Source: Brevibacillus agri (GTDB lineage: Bacteria; Bacillota; Bacilli; Brevibacillales; Brevibacillaceae). Taken from it: 64,000 nt of DNA. A model generated the notes under the pieces. The model had not been told where the DNA came from. It made no database searches and worked only from the letters and a program-made list of their open reading frames with translations. Positions 25,970-34,025 of this stretch are shown here, in pieces. The position numbers were made by a program, and so were the translations under genes. Where the stretch lies: assembly GCF_004117055.1 (NCBI RefSeq), contig NZ_CP026363.1:3588001-3652000 (forward strand), read 5' to 3'. Position 1 is the stretch's first letter. Every line of letters begins with the position of its first letter.

Positions 25970-26017
25970 TTAAAGCGCTTTCGCCATTATTTAATAACAG
26001 AATTTTTGGTTTGTCAA
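25970..26017 (-). promoter_or_regulatory. Sigma-A promoter of glpP-like operon with overlapping cre-like site
   Basis: On the minus strand TTGACA (26012-26017) and TTAAAT (25989-25994) are 17 bp apart. Immediately downstream, at 25970-25983, CGAAAGCGCTTTAA matches 12 of 14 positions of the CcpA cre consensus. The site overlaps the predicted transcription start, fitting catabolite repression. Confidence 0.75.
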
Positions 26018-26077
26018 CCGTCTGTAATAAAAATCTTCCCACTTTTCTGCCCACAACCTTCGCCCCGTAAAAATCGA

Positions 26078-26103
26078 GGCCAACCCGAAATCACAGGTTG
26101 GCC
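26078..26103 (-). terminator. Terminator after the PAS-EAL remnant
   Basis: A perfect inverted repeat GGCCAACC/GGTTGGCC with a ten-base loop is followed by TCGATTTTT on the minus strand. Confidence 0.75.
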
Positions 26104-26169
26104 CAAAGCGCACGGCAAACGCCCTCGTCGAAGTTTTTGCCGCTGAAAAGAAGCCGCCTGCCAGCCCAG

Positions 26170-26665
26170 CTACTTGCGACTGTCCAGAAGGCGCGAAGGC
26201 ATGAAAAACATTTTCTCCACATCGTCCGCTGACAGGGGGCAGGCGAAGTAGTAGCCCTGGATTTTTGCAGTCATTCTCCGTCAAAATGTCCAGTTGGTCT
26301 TTCGTCTCGATCCCTTCCGCAATGACGTCGAGCTTGAGGTTTTGCGCCATGGCGATGATCGTGGACACGATTGCCCGGTCGTTTTGGCTTTGCGAAATAT
26401 CGGTAATGAACGAGCGGTCAATTTCTTCCGTGATGTCTTTGATGATGATGTGCGTCCCCATCAATTCTCCCGCGATGTCGACGGGAACCTTCATGACGCT
26501 CAGCTCGATGCTTCTCCCGTCCGGATGCAGCCAACGCGTTTCAAAGCTGTTCGGCAAGTCGCCGGAAGCCTCGTAAAACAGCTTTTTTGTTTTCTCCCGC
26601 TCTTCTTTTGGAATGTGCAAGCCGATCTGGGCAATATGCCGATGGATATAGTACTTCGGCACCGG
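26170..26665 (-). pseudogene. PAS-EAL protein remnant (c-di-GMP phosphodiesterase fragment)
   Basis: Read on the minus strand, a PAS-like piece (KLFYEASGDLPNSFETRWLHP and MKVPVDIAGELMGTHIIIKD) joins directly to the end of an EAL domain (SFITDISQSQNDRAIVSTI, LKLDVIAEGIETKDQLDIL). The GGDEF domain and most of the EAL barrel, including the EAL motif, are missing. A one-base gain in the A run near 26263 shifts the frame away from the natural ending QGYYFACPLSADDVEKMFF..LDSRK, whose TAG is at 26170-26172. So at least one large internal deletion and one frameshift. No function expected. Its upstream end is fused to the response regulator remnant. Confidence 0.82.
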
Positions 26666-27546
26666 GCGAGGCGATGGGCATGCTGCAAAAATTTTCCGCG
26701 AAGCCGGCTTCGTTCTGTTTCCGCCCATCGGTAATGGTGGTCCGCCAAATAGTCTCCCCTGTATTGCTGCGACAGCCGCAAATGCCCGTCCACGGTTTCG
26801 CCAGTCAGCTCCGGCGCGCCGTCGAGCGCTGCTTCCCATTCAGACACGTCCAGCCTCGTTCCGTTCATCTCCAACAAATATCCTTCATCACAATTTACAA
26901 TCTGGATCGCCAGTCCTTCTTCATTCAATATTTTTCTGATTGGGTACACGGTCGTATAGAGCTGCGTAATGCCTTTCTTCCAGTCGATGTCCGGCCAGAG
27001 CTGGTCGAGCAGCACCTGCTTTTTGACGACCGTTCCCCTGTGATGCAGCAAAAAGGCGAATACTTCCTGCCCCTTGACCGTTTTCCAGCGAATCGTCACC
27101 TGCTCTCTTCCAGCCTGCTCCATTTGCAAGGAGCGAAAACAGCGAAGGAAGCCAGTCCCAGCCTGCAGGACGCTCGCTGGCTGAGGCGGCCTGCTTTTGA
27201 AAAGCCGCTCGATCGTTTTTTACAGGCGGTCGTACTGAATCGGCTTTAACAAATAGTCCAAGGCGTTCAGCTCGAATGCCTTGATCGCGTATTCATCGTA
27301 GGCGGTGACGAAGATGATCGCGGTATCCGGATGCTCCTGCAAAATTCGTTCGGCCAATTCGATTCCGTTTCGCTCAGGCATCTGGATGTCGAGAAACACG
27401 GCCTGCGGGGGTGCTTGGACGATTTTATCCAGAGCCATCCGCGGCTCCCGGTACTGCCCCTGAATGTTCAGACCGCCCACGCGCGCGAGCATCCGGGCCA
27501 TACGGCGAAGAGCAAGCGGCTCGTCATCCACAATAATCACGTTCAT
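26666..27546 (-). pseudogene. Response regulator (receiver + OmpR-type DNA-binding + BTAD-like) interrupted by in-frame TAA
   Basis: The receiver starts MNVIIVDDEPLALRRMARML and has the acceptor region AVFLDIQMPERNG and LDYLLKPIQYDRL. Codon 109 is TAA (27220-27222). Without any frame change the text continues as KTIERLFKS, then, at about 27130, the winged-helix domain (VKGQEVFAFLLHHRGTVVKK, LWPDIDWKKGITQLYTTVYP) and the start of a BTAD-like region (LSQQYRGDYLADHHYRW). The gene then breaks into the PAS-EAL remnant near 26665. The split product could still make a lone receiver of 108 residues. No intact histidine kinase is adjacent. Confidence 0.85.
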
Positions 27547-27713
27547 AAAAATTCCCCACCTTCCCTGTCGGCAAACGAATCAGAAATGCGCTTCATCCAG
27601 CGCCCCGCTCATGCGGTATGTCGGCGAACTGCTCTTGCCTCTCTTCGGGCGCCTTGCTGGATGGTCGGGGACATCCGCTCGCTCCGGCAGCCCCTCGCAG
27701 ACAGCAAACCCGC

Positions 27714-28457
27714 CTAGCGTTTGGGAGCGCGAAACCCGGCAGCTTGCGCCTCTTCTTCTGTTGCGAACCACATCTCGGCCTTCGTCTGCTCGTAGCTGGC
27801 GGAGCCGGGGACGTGATAAATTTTTTCGCCCTTGGCGTTGATGTTGCCTTTGATCGCTTTGCCTTCTGGCGGCGTATCGCGGTCACTGTCCGTTGGTTTG
27901 CCAGGCTTCGCGGCGGACTTGCCCGTTTCTTTGTCTGCTGATTTTTTGTCCGCTGGCTTTTTGCCCGCGTCCTTGCCGTCAGGATCTAGGCCCCACAGCC
28001 CGCGATTGGCTTCCCGCGCCTCGCGCTCCGCTGCCAGAAACACATCGGCCTTGGCGACATTCGGCGGAATCGTCATGATGCGCGCGTAGCCGTCCCGCAC
28101 CAGCTTTTCATTGACGAACGTCCCGTCTTCCATATACACATAAGCGAGCAGCCGCTGATATTTGTCGTACGGCTCCACGTCAAACTTGAGCGTCACTTTT
28201 TTCCCTGTCAAAAGCTCTTTGGTGTAGTTGCTGGCTTCCTTGCCATATGGCTCGACCGGATGGTTAGGCTTGACCGTCTCCGGCGTGTCGACTCCAATCA
28301 TTCTCACCTTTTCCCCGCTCGCCAGCTCAAACGTGTCGCCGTCCACCACCCGTTTGACCGTAGCGGTCATCTCCCCGTTTGCCTCGGGCTGTCCCGAAGC
28401 GGAACAGGCGGCCAAGAGAAGCGCCAGAGCGAACAAGTAAAGTACGATTGGTTTCAT
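27714..28457 (-). CDS. Lipoprotein thermonuclease (SNase) with C-terminal sunset-type domain
   Basis: 247 residues. A lipoprotein signal ends near [10 protein letters not shown] (lipobox Cys). The staphylococcal-nuclease domain follows: [38 protein letters not shown] and ANRGLWG carry the Asp/Arg/Glu active-site residues of a calcium-dependent nuclease. A Lys/Asp-rich linker leads to [17 protein letters not shown] and [14 protein letters not shown], a small domain often placed at the ends of surface nucleases. Likely acts on extracellular DNA or RNA from the cell surface. The ATG follows GGAGAAGAATCA. An IS200/IS605 element ends only about 40 bp upstream, so its natural promoter may be displaced. 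Confidence 0.9.
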   Translation of the reverse strand: MKPIVLYLFALALLLAACSASGQPEANGEMTATVKRVVDGDTFELASGEKVRMIGVDTPETVKPNHPVEPYGKEASNYTKELLTGKKVTLKFDVEPYDKYQRLLAYVYMEDGTFVNEKLVRDGYARIMTIPPNVAKADVFLAAEREAREANRGLWGLDPDGKDAGKKPADKKSADKETGKSAAKPGKPTDSDRDTPPEGKAIKGNINAKGEKIYHVPGSASYEQTKAEMWFATEEEAQAAGFRAPKR

Positions 28458-28489
28458 TGATTCTTCTCCTCTTCTTTGTTGCATTGATT

Positions 28490-28660
28490 CTCAGATTATT
28501 GAGATTCCCACTCCTAAAGGGGCAAGCTGACACCTTTGGTACCAATGGGATTCTTGGGTGGTAGTCGGAAGTGCATTTCTGCTATCCGTAGTTCCCCCAA
28601 GTTCAGGGCTGTCTCATCAGCCCGTCCTAAGACAGTGCGTCTAGCATCTTAGGCTGACAG
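28490..28660 (-). ncRNA. Possible omega-RNA / right-end structured RNA of the IS element
   Basis: The tnpB 3' end and the right end of IS605-family elements encode the guide (omega) RNA. The sequence here keeps the CCCAAGAATCCCA-type block and a hairpin-rich stretch (TTAGGCTGACAGACTG..., CTTAGGACGGGCTGATGAGACAGCCC). Given the wrecked tnpB it may be a fossil; expression is not shown. Confidence 0.35.
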
Positions 28661-29324
28661 ACTGTTACCATCTGCCACAGGTTGACGCATGATATTGATG
28701 GCTCCAACCCGATCACGATGCGTGTTGAATCCTCATGAACATTCGTACTTTCTGTCTCTCGCTTTGTTCTTCTCCCCACAGACAGGAAAGAGTTGAGAAG
28801 TATAGGCTGGATTCACTTCCACAACTTGTATCCCAACAAGATTTGCTTTGCAGGAGATGAATTGCTGAAGCCTACCGAAATTTGAGCGTACCATTTCCCT
28901 GACTTTTCCATGATACGCATCAACCCACATTTTCCTTTGCGTAACCGTTCCCGATCTCGGCTCGTCATCCTAGCATCAAACGCTGTTTTCTTCGTCTTTC
29001 CATCTACCACGATCGGGAAAGCAACTGTATTTTCGGATACCGTGTAGTTTTGATTGTTGACGAAATAGACAGGTTTTTTCAGAATGGGGCGAGTACCCAA
29101 CTTCTTGATTTTTCGGTATACACTCTTGGCATCACGTATGGCTTGATTACAGACGGCTGATGGTAGAATGGTTTCTACATTTTTCGTCGTTGTCTTTGGA
29201 AACGTACCAAGTTGTTCAGCTTGTTCCGTTAGCTGATTGACTACACGAATATATTCCTTTCCTAAATGACGAAGAAGATCTGGTGATCAGGAGATAGGCG
29301 AACCGTAACCGTTAAAGCTTGCAT
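28649..29324 (-). pseudogene. tnpB: Degenerate tnpB (RNA-guided nuclease/transposon accessory protein)
   Basis: The reading starts MQALTVTVRLSPDHQ, shifts frame near 29283, continues LLRHLGKEYIRVVNQLTEQ, NVETILPSAVCNQAIRDAKS and ends with a C-terminal zinc-finger-like region VNPAYTSQLFPVCGEKNKARDRKYECS and NTHRDRVGAINI...DGNSLSA. The central part with the RuvC-I and RuvC-II residues is deleted around 28860-28880, and the first zinc-finger cysteine (TCP) is changed to LFP. So it is inactive. Confidence 0.88.
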
Positions 29325-29328
29325 GTGT

Positions 29329-29727
29329 TCACCCCCTTTTCTTTTGTTCTTCCACATAACGCTTTACGGTTTCGCTTGATACGTTTCCTGCTGTACTTAC
29401 GAAAAAAGAGCGTGTCCACAGACTCGGCAAATGAGCAAGATGCTTGAACTCCTGCCTTATGATTCGAGAGGTCACTCCTTTCACTTTTGCCATGATGTCT
29501 GATGGAGAATCGGTGGGAAGACAGTTCAGGAGCAGATAGACATGATCTGGCATCACTTCCATGGCTACTATATGCCAGTCATTCTCTTGACATATTTTTT
29601 CAAGTAGTTCCTTGAATCGAATTTCCACCTGGTTCACTAATACTTTTCTTCGATAACGAGGGCAGAAAACAAAATGATAGTGGATGAGAGATACTGTGGT
29701 AGCTGTACGTCTATATTCTTGTCCCAT
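29329..29727 (-). CDS. tnpA: IS200/IS605 transposase TnpA (Y1 tyrosine HUH)
   Basis: 132 residues. The HUH motif appears as VMPDHVYLLL (His-x-hydrophobic form), the Y1 catalytic tyrosine is expected in the late SSETVKRYVEEQ helix, and the start (RRTATTVSLIHYHFVFCPRYRRKVL) is typical of TnpA. Its length and motif order look intact. It catalyses single-strand peel-and-paste transposition at hairpin ends. Whether it can still move this copy depends on the ends, which look largely preserved. Confidence 0.92.
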   Translation of the reverse strand: MGQEYRRTATTVSLIHYHFVFCPRYRRKVLVNQVEIRFKELLEKICQENDWHIVAMEVMPDHVYLLLNCLPTDSPSDIMAKVKGVTSRIIRQEFKHLAHLPSLWTRSFFVSTAGNVSSETVKRYVEEQKKRG

Positions 29728-29934
29728 AGGGTCATTGTATCAGTATAAAAAACAAACTTCAACGATGAATAACAAAAGAAAAACACTCGCACATGTGCTA
29801 TGTGTTTCGTAAGTCCGCCGCTGCCTGCGCAGCTTGACGGCCTCGTCTTTTCGCTCGTTCCGCACGCGGCTTTGCGTGAAGCCCCGCCAAAAGAACAGAT
29901 TCTGGCGACAGAAGTTTTTTTCGCCTAAACCGAA

Positions 29935-29960
29935 AAAACGACCTTCCACAAGGTCGTTTT
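29935..29960. terminator. Bidirectional terminator near 29.95 kb
   Basis: AAACGACCTT pairs with AAGGTCGTTT, with an A run on the left and a T run on the right. It ends transcription of the small minus-strand gene at 29977-30081. Confidence 0.75.
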
Positions 29961-29976
29961 GTCTATACGTACAGAC

Positions 29977-30081
29977 TTAGTCACGATCGGCGCTAAACAA
30001 GAACAGCAGAACGACCACGACAATGATAATCCACAGAAACTCCTCGTTATCGCGATCAAAAAAGCTATCGAACAGACCCAT
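29977..30081 (-). CDS. Small membrane peptide (34 aa)
   Basis: Too short for routine calling. It begins MGLFDSFFDRDNEEFLWIII and ends VVVVLLFLFSADRD: a short charged head, one membrane segment and an acidic tail. AGGAGGACTCCACT lies directly upstream and a terminator directly downstream, so it is a convincing unit. It resembles small hydrophobic sporulation-type peptides (YjcZ-like) in design, but the head differs. A second peptide of this style lies at 55976-56065. Confidence 0.6.
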   Translation of the reverse strand: MGLFDSFFDRDNEEFLWIIIVVVVLLFLFSADRD

Positions 30082-30175
30082 AGTGGAGTCCTCCTTTCCT
30101 TCTCGCTACAGCCTATGCAGAAGGCTAGGCACGTGTCAGCGTTTGGAAGAGCCCAAAAGTAAAGGAATGTTCTTC

Positions 30176-31225
30176 TTATTTCAGCCTCGCGACGATCAGA
30201 TGCGTGTACGTGGTGAGCTGTCGCGCCTCTGCGGCGAATCCGAGCGCCGCAAGCTCCCGGAGCAGCCGCGAGCGGTCGGCGTAAAAGCGGTCCTCAATTT
30301 GCGCAATCGCCTCGTTCTTCCCGTCTCGGGCCAATGCAGCGAGATGCGCCTGTCTGGCAGCCTCGTCCACAAACATCAAATCCGCGATCGCCAGGCGTCC
30401 CCCCGGCTTCAGCACCCGGCGGCATTCGGCGAGCGCGAGCAGCTTCTGGTCGTCATCGAGAAGGTGCAGCGCATAGCTCGTCGCCACAAAGTCAAAGCGA
30501 TCCTCGAGAAACGGAAAGGCGAAAAAGGTTCCGAGCTTCGTCTCCATCCCGGGCAGCTTGCTCCGGCAGCGCTTCAACATTTGCGGCGACTGGTCGAAGC
30601 CGCTCATGCTCGCCCCCTGGCGGACGAGACGGCTCGCCAGGTTGCCCGTGCCTGTGCCTGCGTCCAGCCCGCTCTCGCCTTTCACGGGACCGAGCGCGGC
30701 GACGACTTCATCCAGCACCCGCTCGTACGCTTGATGGGCGTTCGTGCTTTGCGACTCTCGCTGCACCCACTCGTCGTAACTGTCTGCCATCTGGTTGAAA
30801 TTCCAGCGATCCACCCAGTTGTCGCGCGTTTGCCGCAGCCGTTTGTTCGCTTCTGCCAGCTCGAACAGCTCGCCCGGGTCGATCGTCTGGCTGTTGCCGA
30901 TGCGCTCGATCATCGCCTCCGTCGTCTGGATGACTTTGGCCATCTCCACCCATCTCGTGTACATGAAAGAGCGCTGCAGTTCCAGGTAATGCAGCAAGGT
31001 ACCTTCGTGCTCCTTCATCTGCGCCAGCAGCTCGCGAATATCGTCAATCGACATTCCGACCTCGCGCAGCGTCATGATCGTTTGCAGCCGCCAAACATCT
31101 TCTTCGGTAAACTGGCGATATCCGGAATCACCTGCCTTCGCCGGCCGGATCAGCCCTTTTTCCTCATAATAGCGAATGGCTCGCGGCGTGATTTGCAGCC
31201 TGCGCGCCATGTCCTTAATCAGCAT
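30176..31225 (-). CDS. MerR-family regulator fused to SAM-dependent methyltransferase
   Basis: 349 residues in one frame. Residues 1-70 are a MerR DNA-binding domain (MLIKDMARRLQITPRAIRYY, then EKGLIRPAKAGDSGYRQFT). A coiled segment of about 70 residues leads to a class I methyltransferase domain with motif I GLDAGTGTGNLA at about 187-197, FDQSPQMLKRCR and LKPGGRLAIADLM. Such fusions suggest a sensor whose effector is chemically modified or that is regulated by SAM; the substrate is unknown. A MerR-type operator lies in its own promoter. Confidence 0.88.
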   Translation of the reverse strand: MLIKDMARRLQITPRAIRYYEEKGLIRPAKAGDSGYRQFTEEDVWRLQTIMTLREVGMSIDDIRELLAQMKEHEGTLLHYLELQRSFMYTRWVEMAKVIQTTEAMIERIGNSQTIDPGELFELAEANKRLRQTRDNWVDRWNFNQMADSYDEWVQRESQSTNAHQAYERVLDEVVAALGPVKGESGLDAGTGTGNLASRLVRQGASMSGFDQSPQMLKRCRSKLPGMETKLGTFFAFPFLEDRFDFVATSYALHLLDDDQKLLALAECRRVLKPGGRLAIADLMFVDEAARQAHLAALARDGKNEAIAQIEDRFYADRSRLLRELAALGFAAEARQLTTYTHLIVARLK

Positions 31226-31251
31226 GCGTGTCTCTCCCTGTCAGCTTCTTT

Positions 31252-31282
31252 ATCGGTATCATATACCTTACCGCTGCGTCAA
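31252..31282 (-). promoter_or_regulatory. MerR-type promoter with GGTAT-CAT-ATACC dyad
   Basis: On the minus strand TTGACG (31277-31282) and a weak -10 near 31252-31257 are separated by about 19 bp. The spacer holds the perfect dyad GGTAT/ATACC (31255-31267). Long spacers with a dyad inside are the hallmark of MerR-activated promoters, so the fusion protein probably controls itself. Confidence 0.6.
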
Positions 31283-31300
31283 TGTACAGAGAAAAAACGA

Positions 31301-31333
31301 AAAAGCTGCCCGGCGTTGCTTCCGGCAGCTTTT
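31301..31333 (-). terminator. Terminator after CBS gene
   Basis: AAAAGCTGCC/GGCAGCTTTT hairpin followed by T residues on the minus strand, about 30 bp after the CBS protein stop. Confidence 0.8.
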
Positions 31334-31360
31334 CATGCGTGCTTTTGGTTCAGGCAGCCA

Positions 31361-31801
31361 TTAGTGATGAGCAGGCTCGGAAATTTCTTGGAGCGCGTCG
31401 CTCGCCTCGTCGTGGTGCACTTGCCGGATCGCCATGTCTGCGAGGGCGACAATGCCGACGAGCTTGCCGTTTTCCACCACAGGCAGGCGGCGGATTTGGT
31501 GCTGGGCCATGATCTTCGCCGCTTCATCGACTGTCATGCCCGGCTGGCCGAGAATGATGTCCTTGGTCATGACTACTTCTGTCGCCGTGGAGCCTTCATG
31601 CTTTTCCGCAAGTCCGCGAATGACGATATCGCGGTCGGTGATGATCCCGATGACGTCGTTCTTTTCGTCGACGACAGGGATGACGCCTACGTTCCAGTCA
31701 CGCATTTTGCAAGCTACTTCGTACACATTATCCTTAAGCGTCACGGTTGCGACATCTTTGGTCATAATTTCGCGCAGGGTACGGTTTTCCACTTTGGCCA
31801 T
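31361..31801 (-). CDS. CBS-domain protein (YhcV-like)
   Basis: 146 residues made of two CBS motifs (IMTKDVATVTLKDNVYEVA, GVIPVVDEKNDVIGIITDRDI and VMTKDIILGQPGMTVDEAAK, RRLPVVENGKLVGIVALADM). A Bateman pair of this kind binds adenosyl nucleotides; it is soluble and has no fused effector domain. Closest in style to YhcV of B. subtilis. The gene has its own ribosome site (AGGAGGAG) and terminator. Ligand and target are unknown. Confidence 0.88.
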   Translation of the reverse strand: MAKVENRTLREIMTKDVATVTLKDNVYEVACKMRDWNVGVIPVVDEKNDVIGIITDRDIVIRGLAEKHEGSTATEVVMTKDIILGQPGMTVDEAAKIMAQHQIRRLPVVENGKLVGIVALADMAIRQVHHDEASDALQEISEPAHH

Positions 31802-31977
31802 TTCGTTCTCCTCCTTTTGCTAATTGAACGATTGTAGTTTGTCCTCTCCGCTATCCTTTCATTCGCGAGAAAGGGCAAGCTAAGGTCGCGGCCGAAATGG
31901 AGTTATGCATTGCGCTTCTTCCAAAAACAGACTATCATTAATAAGTGAAAATCTCACCATTTGTAGGAGGAAAAAGA

Positions 31978-32322
31978 ATGGTTATCAAGGACACTGGGCT
32001 TAGCACGAAAGAAGTCTTTTTCGCCGATCTGGAGCATTACATGAGCGAGCTTGGCTTTGATCGTGGCGCCTGGGATTACAAGCACGCTACATACGATTAT
32101 AAGATCCAAGATAAAGGAAACGTCTTCTACCTGCGCATCGAAGCAAACGTGATCGAAGGCAAGCTGGAAGACACCCATGCCGTCCTGAAGCTGGAAGATC
32201 CGTACATGGGCAAACACCTTTTCCCGCACGGACTGGATTACGACTATCCGATGCCTGAATCCGTTGTCAAAACGGCGAAGCTCAAGCTGCAAATGCTTGG
32301 CGAAAAGCTTTCCTCGCACTAA
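31978..32322 (+). CDS. yugN: YugN family protein
   Basis: 114 residues. The start MVIKDTGLSTKEVFFADLEH, the GFDRGAWDYKHATYDYKI segment and HLFPHGLDYDYPMPE identify the YugN-like family, cytoplasmic with no known function. ATG at 31978 follows GGAGGAAAAAGA. An earlier in-frame start (31945) has no good ribosome site. It is followed after 70 bp by ftsW. Confidence 0.87.
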   Translation: MVIKDTGLSTKEVFFADLEHYMSELGFDRGAWDYKHATYDYKIQDKGNVFYLRIEANVIEGKLEDTHAVLKLEDPYMGKHLFPHGLDYDYPMPESVVKTAKLKLQMLGEKLSSH

Positions 32323-32392
32323 TTCCAAATGAAAACGCACTGCGGTACAGAGAGGTATCCCCTCTCTGTTTCACGTAGAAGGGGGTATTACC

Positions 32393-33562
32393 GTGAAGAC
32401 TAGGGGCGTACCTGACTTCCTGCTCCTGTTTTTAACCGCCCTGATCGTCGGGTTTGGTATTACCATGGTGCTTAGTGCAAGCTCCATTTTCGCCCTGACC
32501 AGCTTCACTAGCAATGGCTGCTCTTATTGCAACGGGGACGAGCTGTATTTCGTGAAGCGGCAAATCCGCTTCCTGCTGATCGGAATCGTCGGCATGCTGG
32601 TCGCCATGAATATTCCCTTCTCCTTTTACAAGCGCAATTTCTTGCTGATTGCGTTAGGAAGCTTCATCATGCTTGTGCTCGTGCTGATTCCGGGAATCGG
32701 GGAGGATGTGAAAGGAGCGCGTTCGTGGTTCAGGATCGGATCATCCAGCCTGCAGCCCGCAGAGTTCGCCAAGCTAGGTCTGATCTTGTACCTGGCGGCG
32801 ATTCTCGCGAAAAAAGGAGAGGGGGTACGCAAACTCCAGTCTGGTTTGCTTCCCCCGCTCATGGTTACCGGTTTGTTTTTCCTCCTGATTGTCGTGCAGC
32901 CCGATCTTGGGTCAGCCGCCATTCTTCTGGGCAGCGCCTTGATCGTGATGATCTGCGGCGGAGCGAGACTTCGTCACCTGATTGGCCTCGGCGGCCCGGT
33001 TGTGACCGTGGCTTTTCTCGGATACATCACGTTGAAGCCGCATGCCTTGAATCGCATTAACTCCTACATCAATCCATGGAACGATCCGAGCGGAACCGGG
33101 TACAACATCATTCAGTCGTGGATTGCCATCGCCCACGGAGGACTGTCCGGGACGGGCTTCGGGAAGAGCATCCAAAAGTATTTGTACTTGCCGGAGATGC
33201 ACACCGACTTCATTTTCTCCATCATTACGGAGGAGCTTGGGTTTATCGGTTCTTCTCTGTTCCTGCTGGTCTACCTGCTGTTCCTGTTGCGCGGCATCCA
33301 CATATGTCTGCGCGTCAAGGACACCTTTGCCAGCCTGGCCGGGATCGGGGTCGTCAGCATGATTGCCCTGCAAGCGATCTTAAACATCGGCGGCGTGACA
33401 GGACTGATTCCGCTCACGGGCGTACCTCTTCCTTTCATCAGCTACGGGGGCTCTTCCTTGCTCGTTTGCTTGATCTCGACAGGCTTTTTGCTGAGCGTGT
33501 CGCGCGAGGTCAGCCGCCAGAAGCTGGAGGAGCAGCTCAAGAAGCAGCCTTATTCAATGTAG
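32393..33562 (+). CDS. ftsW: FtsW/RodA/SpoVE family lipid II polymerase
   Basis: 389 residues, about ten membrane segments. SEDS-family motifs: VVQPDLGSAAILL, WNDPSGTGYNIIQS, GLSGTGFGKSIQKYLYLPEMHTDFIFSIITEELGF (in two parts), GVPLPFISYGGSSLL. SEDS proteins polymerise lipid II into glycan strands together with class B PBPs. The size, the presence of ylaN and glutaminase nearby (the yla region in Bacillus, where ftsW is ylaO) favour the divisome FtsW over RodA or SpoVE, but other paralogues cannot be excluded. Confidence 0.85.
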   Translation: MKTRGVPDFLLLFLTALIVGFGITMVLSASSIFALTSFTSNGCSYCNGDELYFVKRQIRFLLIGIVGMLVAMNIPFSFYKRNFLLIALGSFIMLVLVLIPGIGEDVKGARSWFRIGSSSLQPAEFAKLGLILYLAAILAKKGEGVRKLQSGLLPPLMVTGLFFLLIVVQPDLGSAAILLGSALIVMICGGARLRHLIGLGGPVVTVAFLGYITLKPHALNRINSYINPWNDPSGTGYNIIQSWIAIAHGGLSGTGFGKSIQKYLYLPEMHTDFIFSIITEELGFIGSSLFLLVYLLFLLRGIHICLRVKDTFASLAGIGVVSMIALQAILNIGGVTGLIPLTGVPLPFISYGGSSLLVCLISTGFLLSVSREVSRQKLEEQLKKQPYSM

Positions 33563-33588
33563 CATCTCGCTTTGCCCAGAAGCAAAAA

Positions 33589-33615
33589 AACGGCCTGCCG
33601 ATGCGCAGGTCGTTT
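33589..33615 (+). terminator. Terminator between ftsW and asp23
   Basis: AACGGCCTGC/GCAGGTCGTT hairpin with T residues after; the two genes converge here. Confidence 0.75.
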
Positions 33616-33951
33616 TCATTTGCCAAGCTCGATTGTCTCTACACGCACATTGACCGCTTCCACAAACAGTCCGGTCAAGCTCTCGACGGCTTCCTTCACC
33701 TTTTCCTGCAACGTGTGGCACACGCGATGAATTTGCGCGCCATAGCGGACTGACACGCGCATGTCGACGATGACTCTGTCCTCTGTGACCGCCACGGTGA
33801 TTCCTTTCGCCCCGCCATTCAGCTTTTTCGCCAAGTCCTGATACAGCCCACCCGACCGCACCGTAACGTCCAGCACTTCCTCCACGGCTACGGCAGCAAT
33901 GATCGCGATTACTTGATCGGCCACTCTGATCTCGCCAAGTCTGTCAGCCAT
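33616..33951 (-). CDS. Asp23/Gls24 family envelope stress protein
   Basis: 111 residues with the family pattern GEIRVADQVIAIIAAVAVEE, GGAKGITVAVTEDRVIVDM and VRYGAQIHRVCHTLQEKV. Asp23-type proteins are cytoplasmic, membrane-associated and linked to cell-envelope homeostasis. It is a single gene facing ftsW convergently, with a shared terminator. Paralogues in Firmicutes are several; the precise one is not resolved. Confidence 0.9.
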   Translation of the reverse strand: MADRLGEIRVADQVIAIIAAVAVEEVLDVTVRSGGLYQDLAKKLNGGAKGITVAVTEDRVIVDMRVSVRYGAQIHRVCHTLQEKVKEAVESLTGLFVEAVNVRVETIELGK

Positions 33952-34025
33952 CAGGATGCCCTCCTCTTCGACCGAATGATATCTGCTCCCCCGTTTTATC
34001 TGAGTTTTCTTTCATTATAAACAAC

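Larger units (their letters stand above)
28490..29815 (-). mobile_element. IS200/IS605-family insertion sequence, defective
   Basis: tnpA and a ruined tnpB lie head to tail on the minus strand, flanked by subterminal hairpin-forming sequence: CACATAGCACATGTGCGAGTG near 29795 on the tnpA side, and the CACCCAAGAATCCCATTGG...GGGAATCTCAA block near 28490-28560 on the tnpB side, typical of an IS605 right end. Boundaries are approximate because these elements lack inverted repeats and target duplications. Confidence 0.75.

Noticed and set aside
30023-31837. 604-codon plus-strand open frame
   Set aside because: Antisense to the MerR-methyltransferase and CBS genes; no domain or ribosome site.
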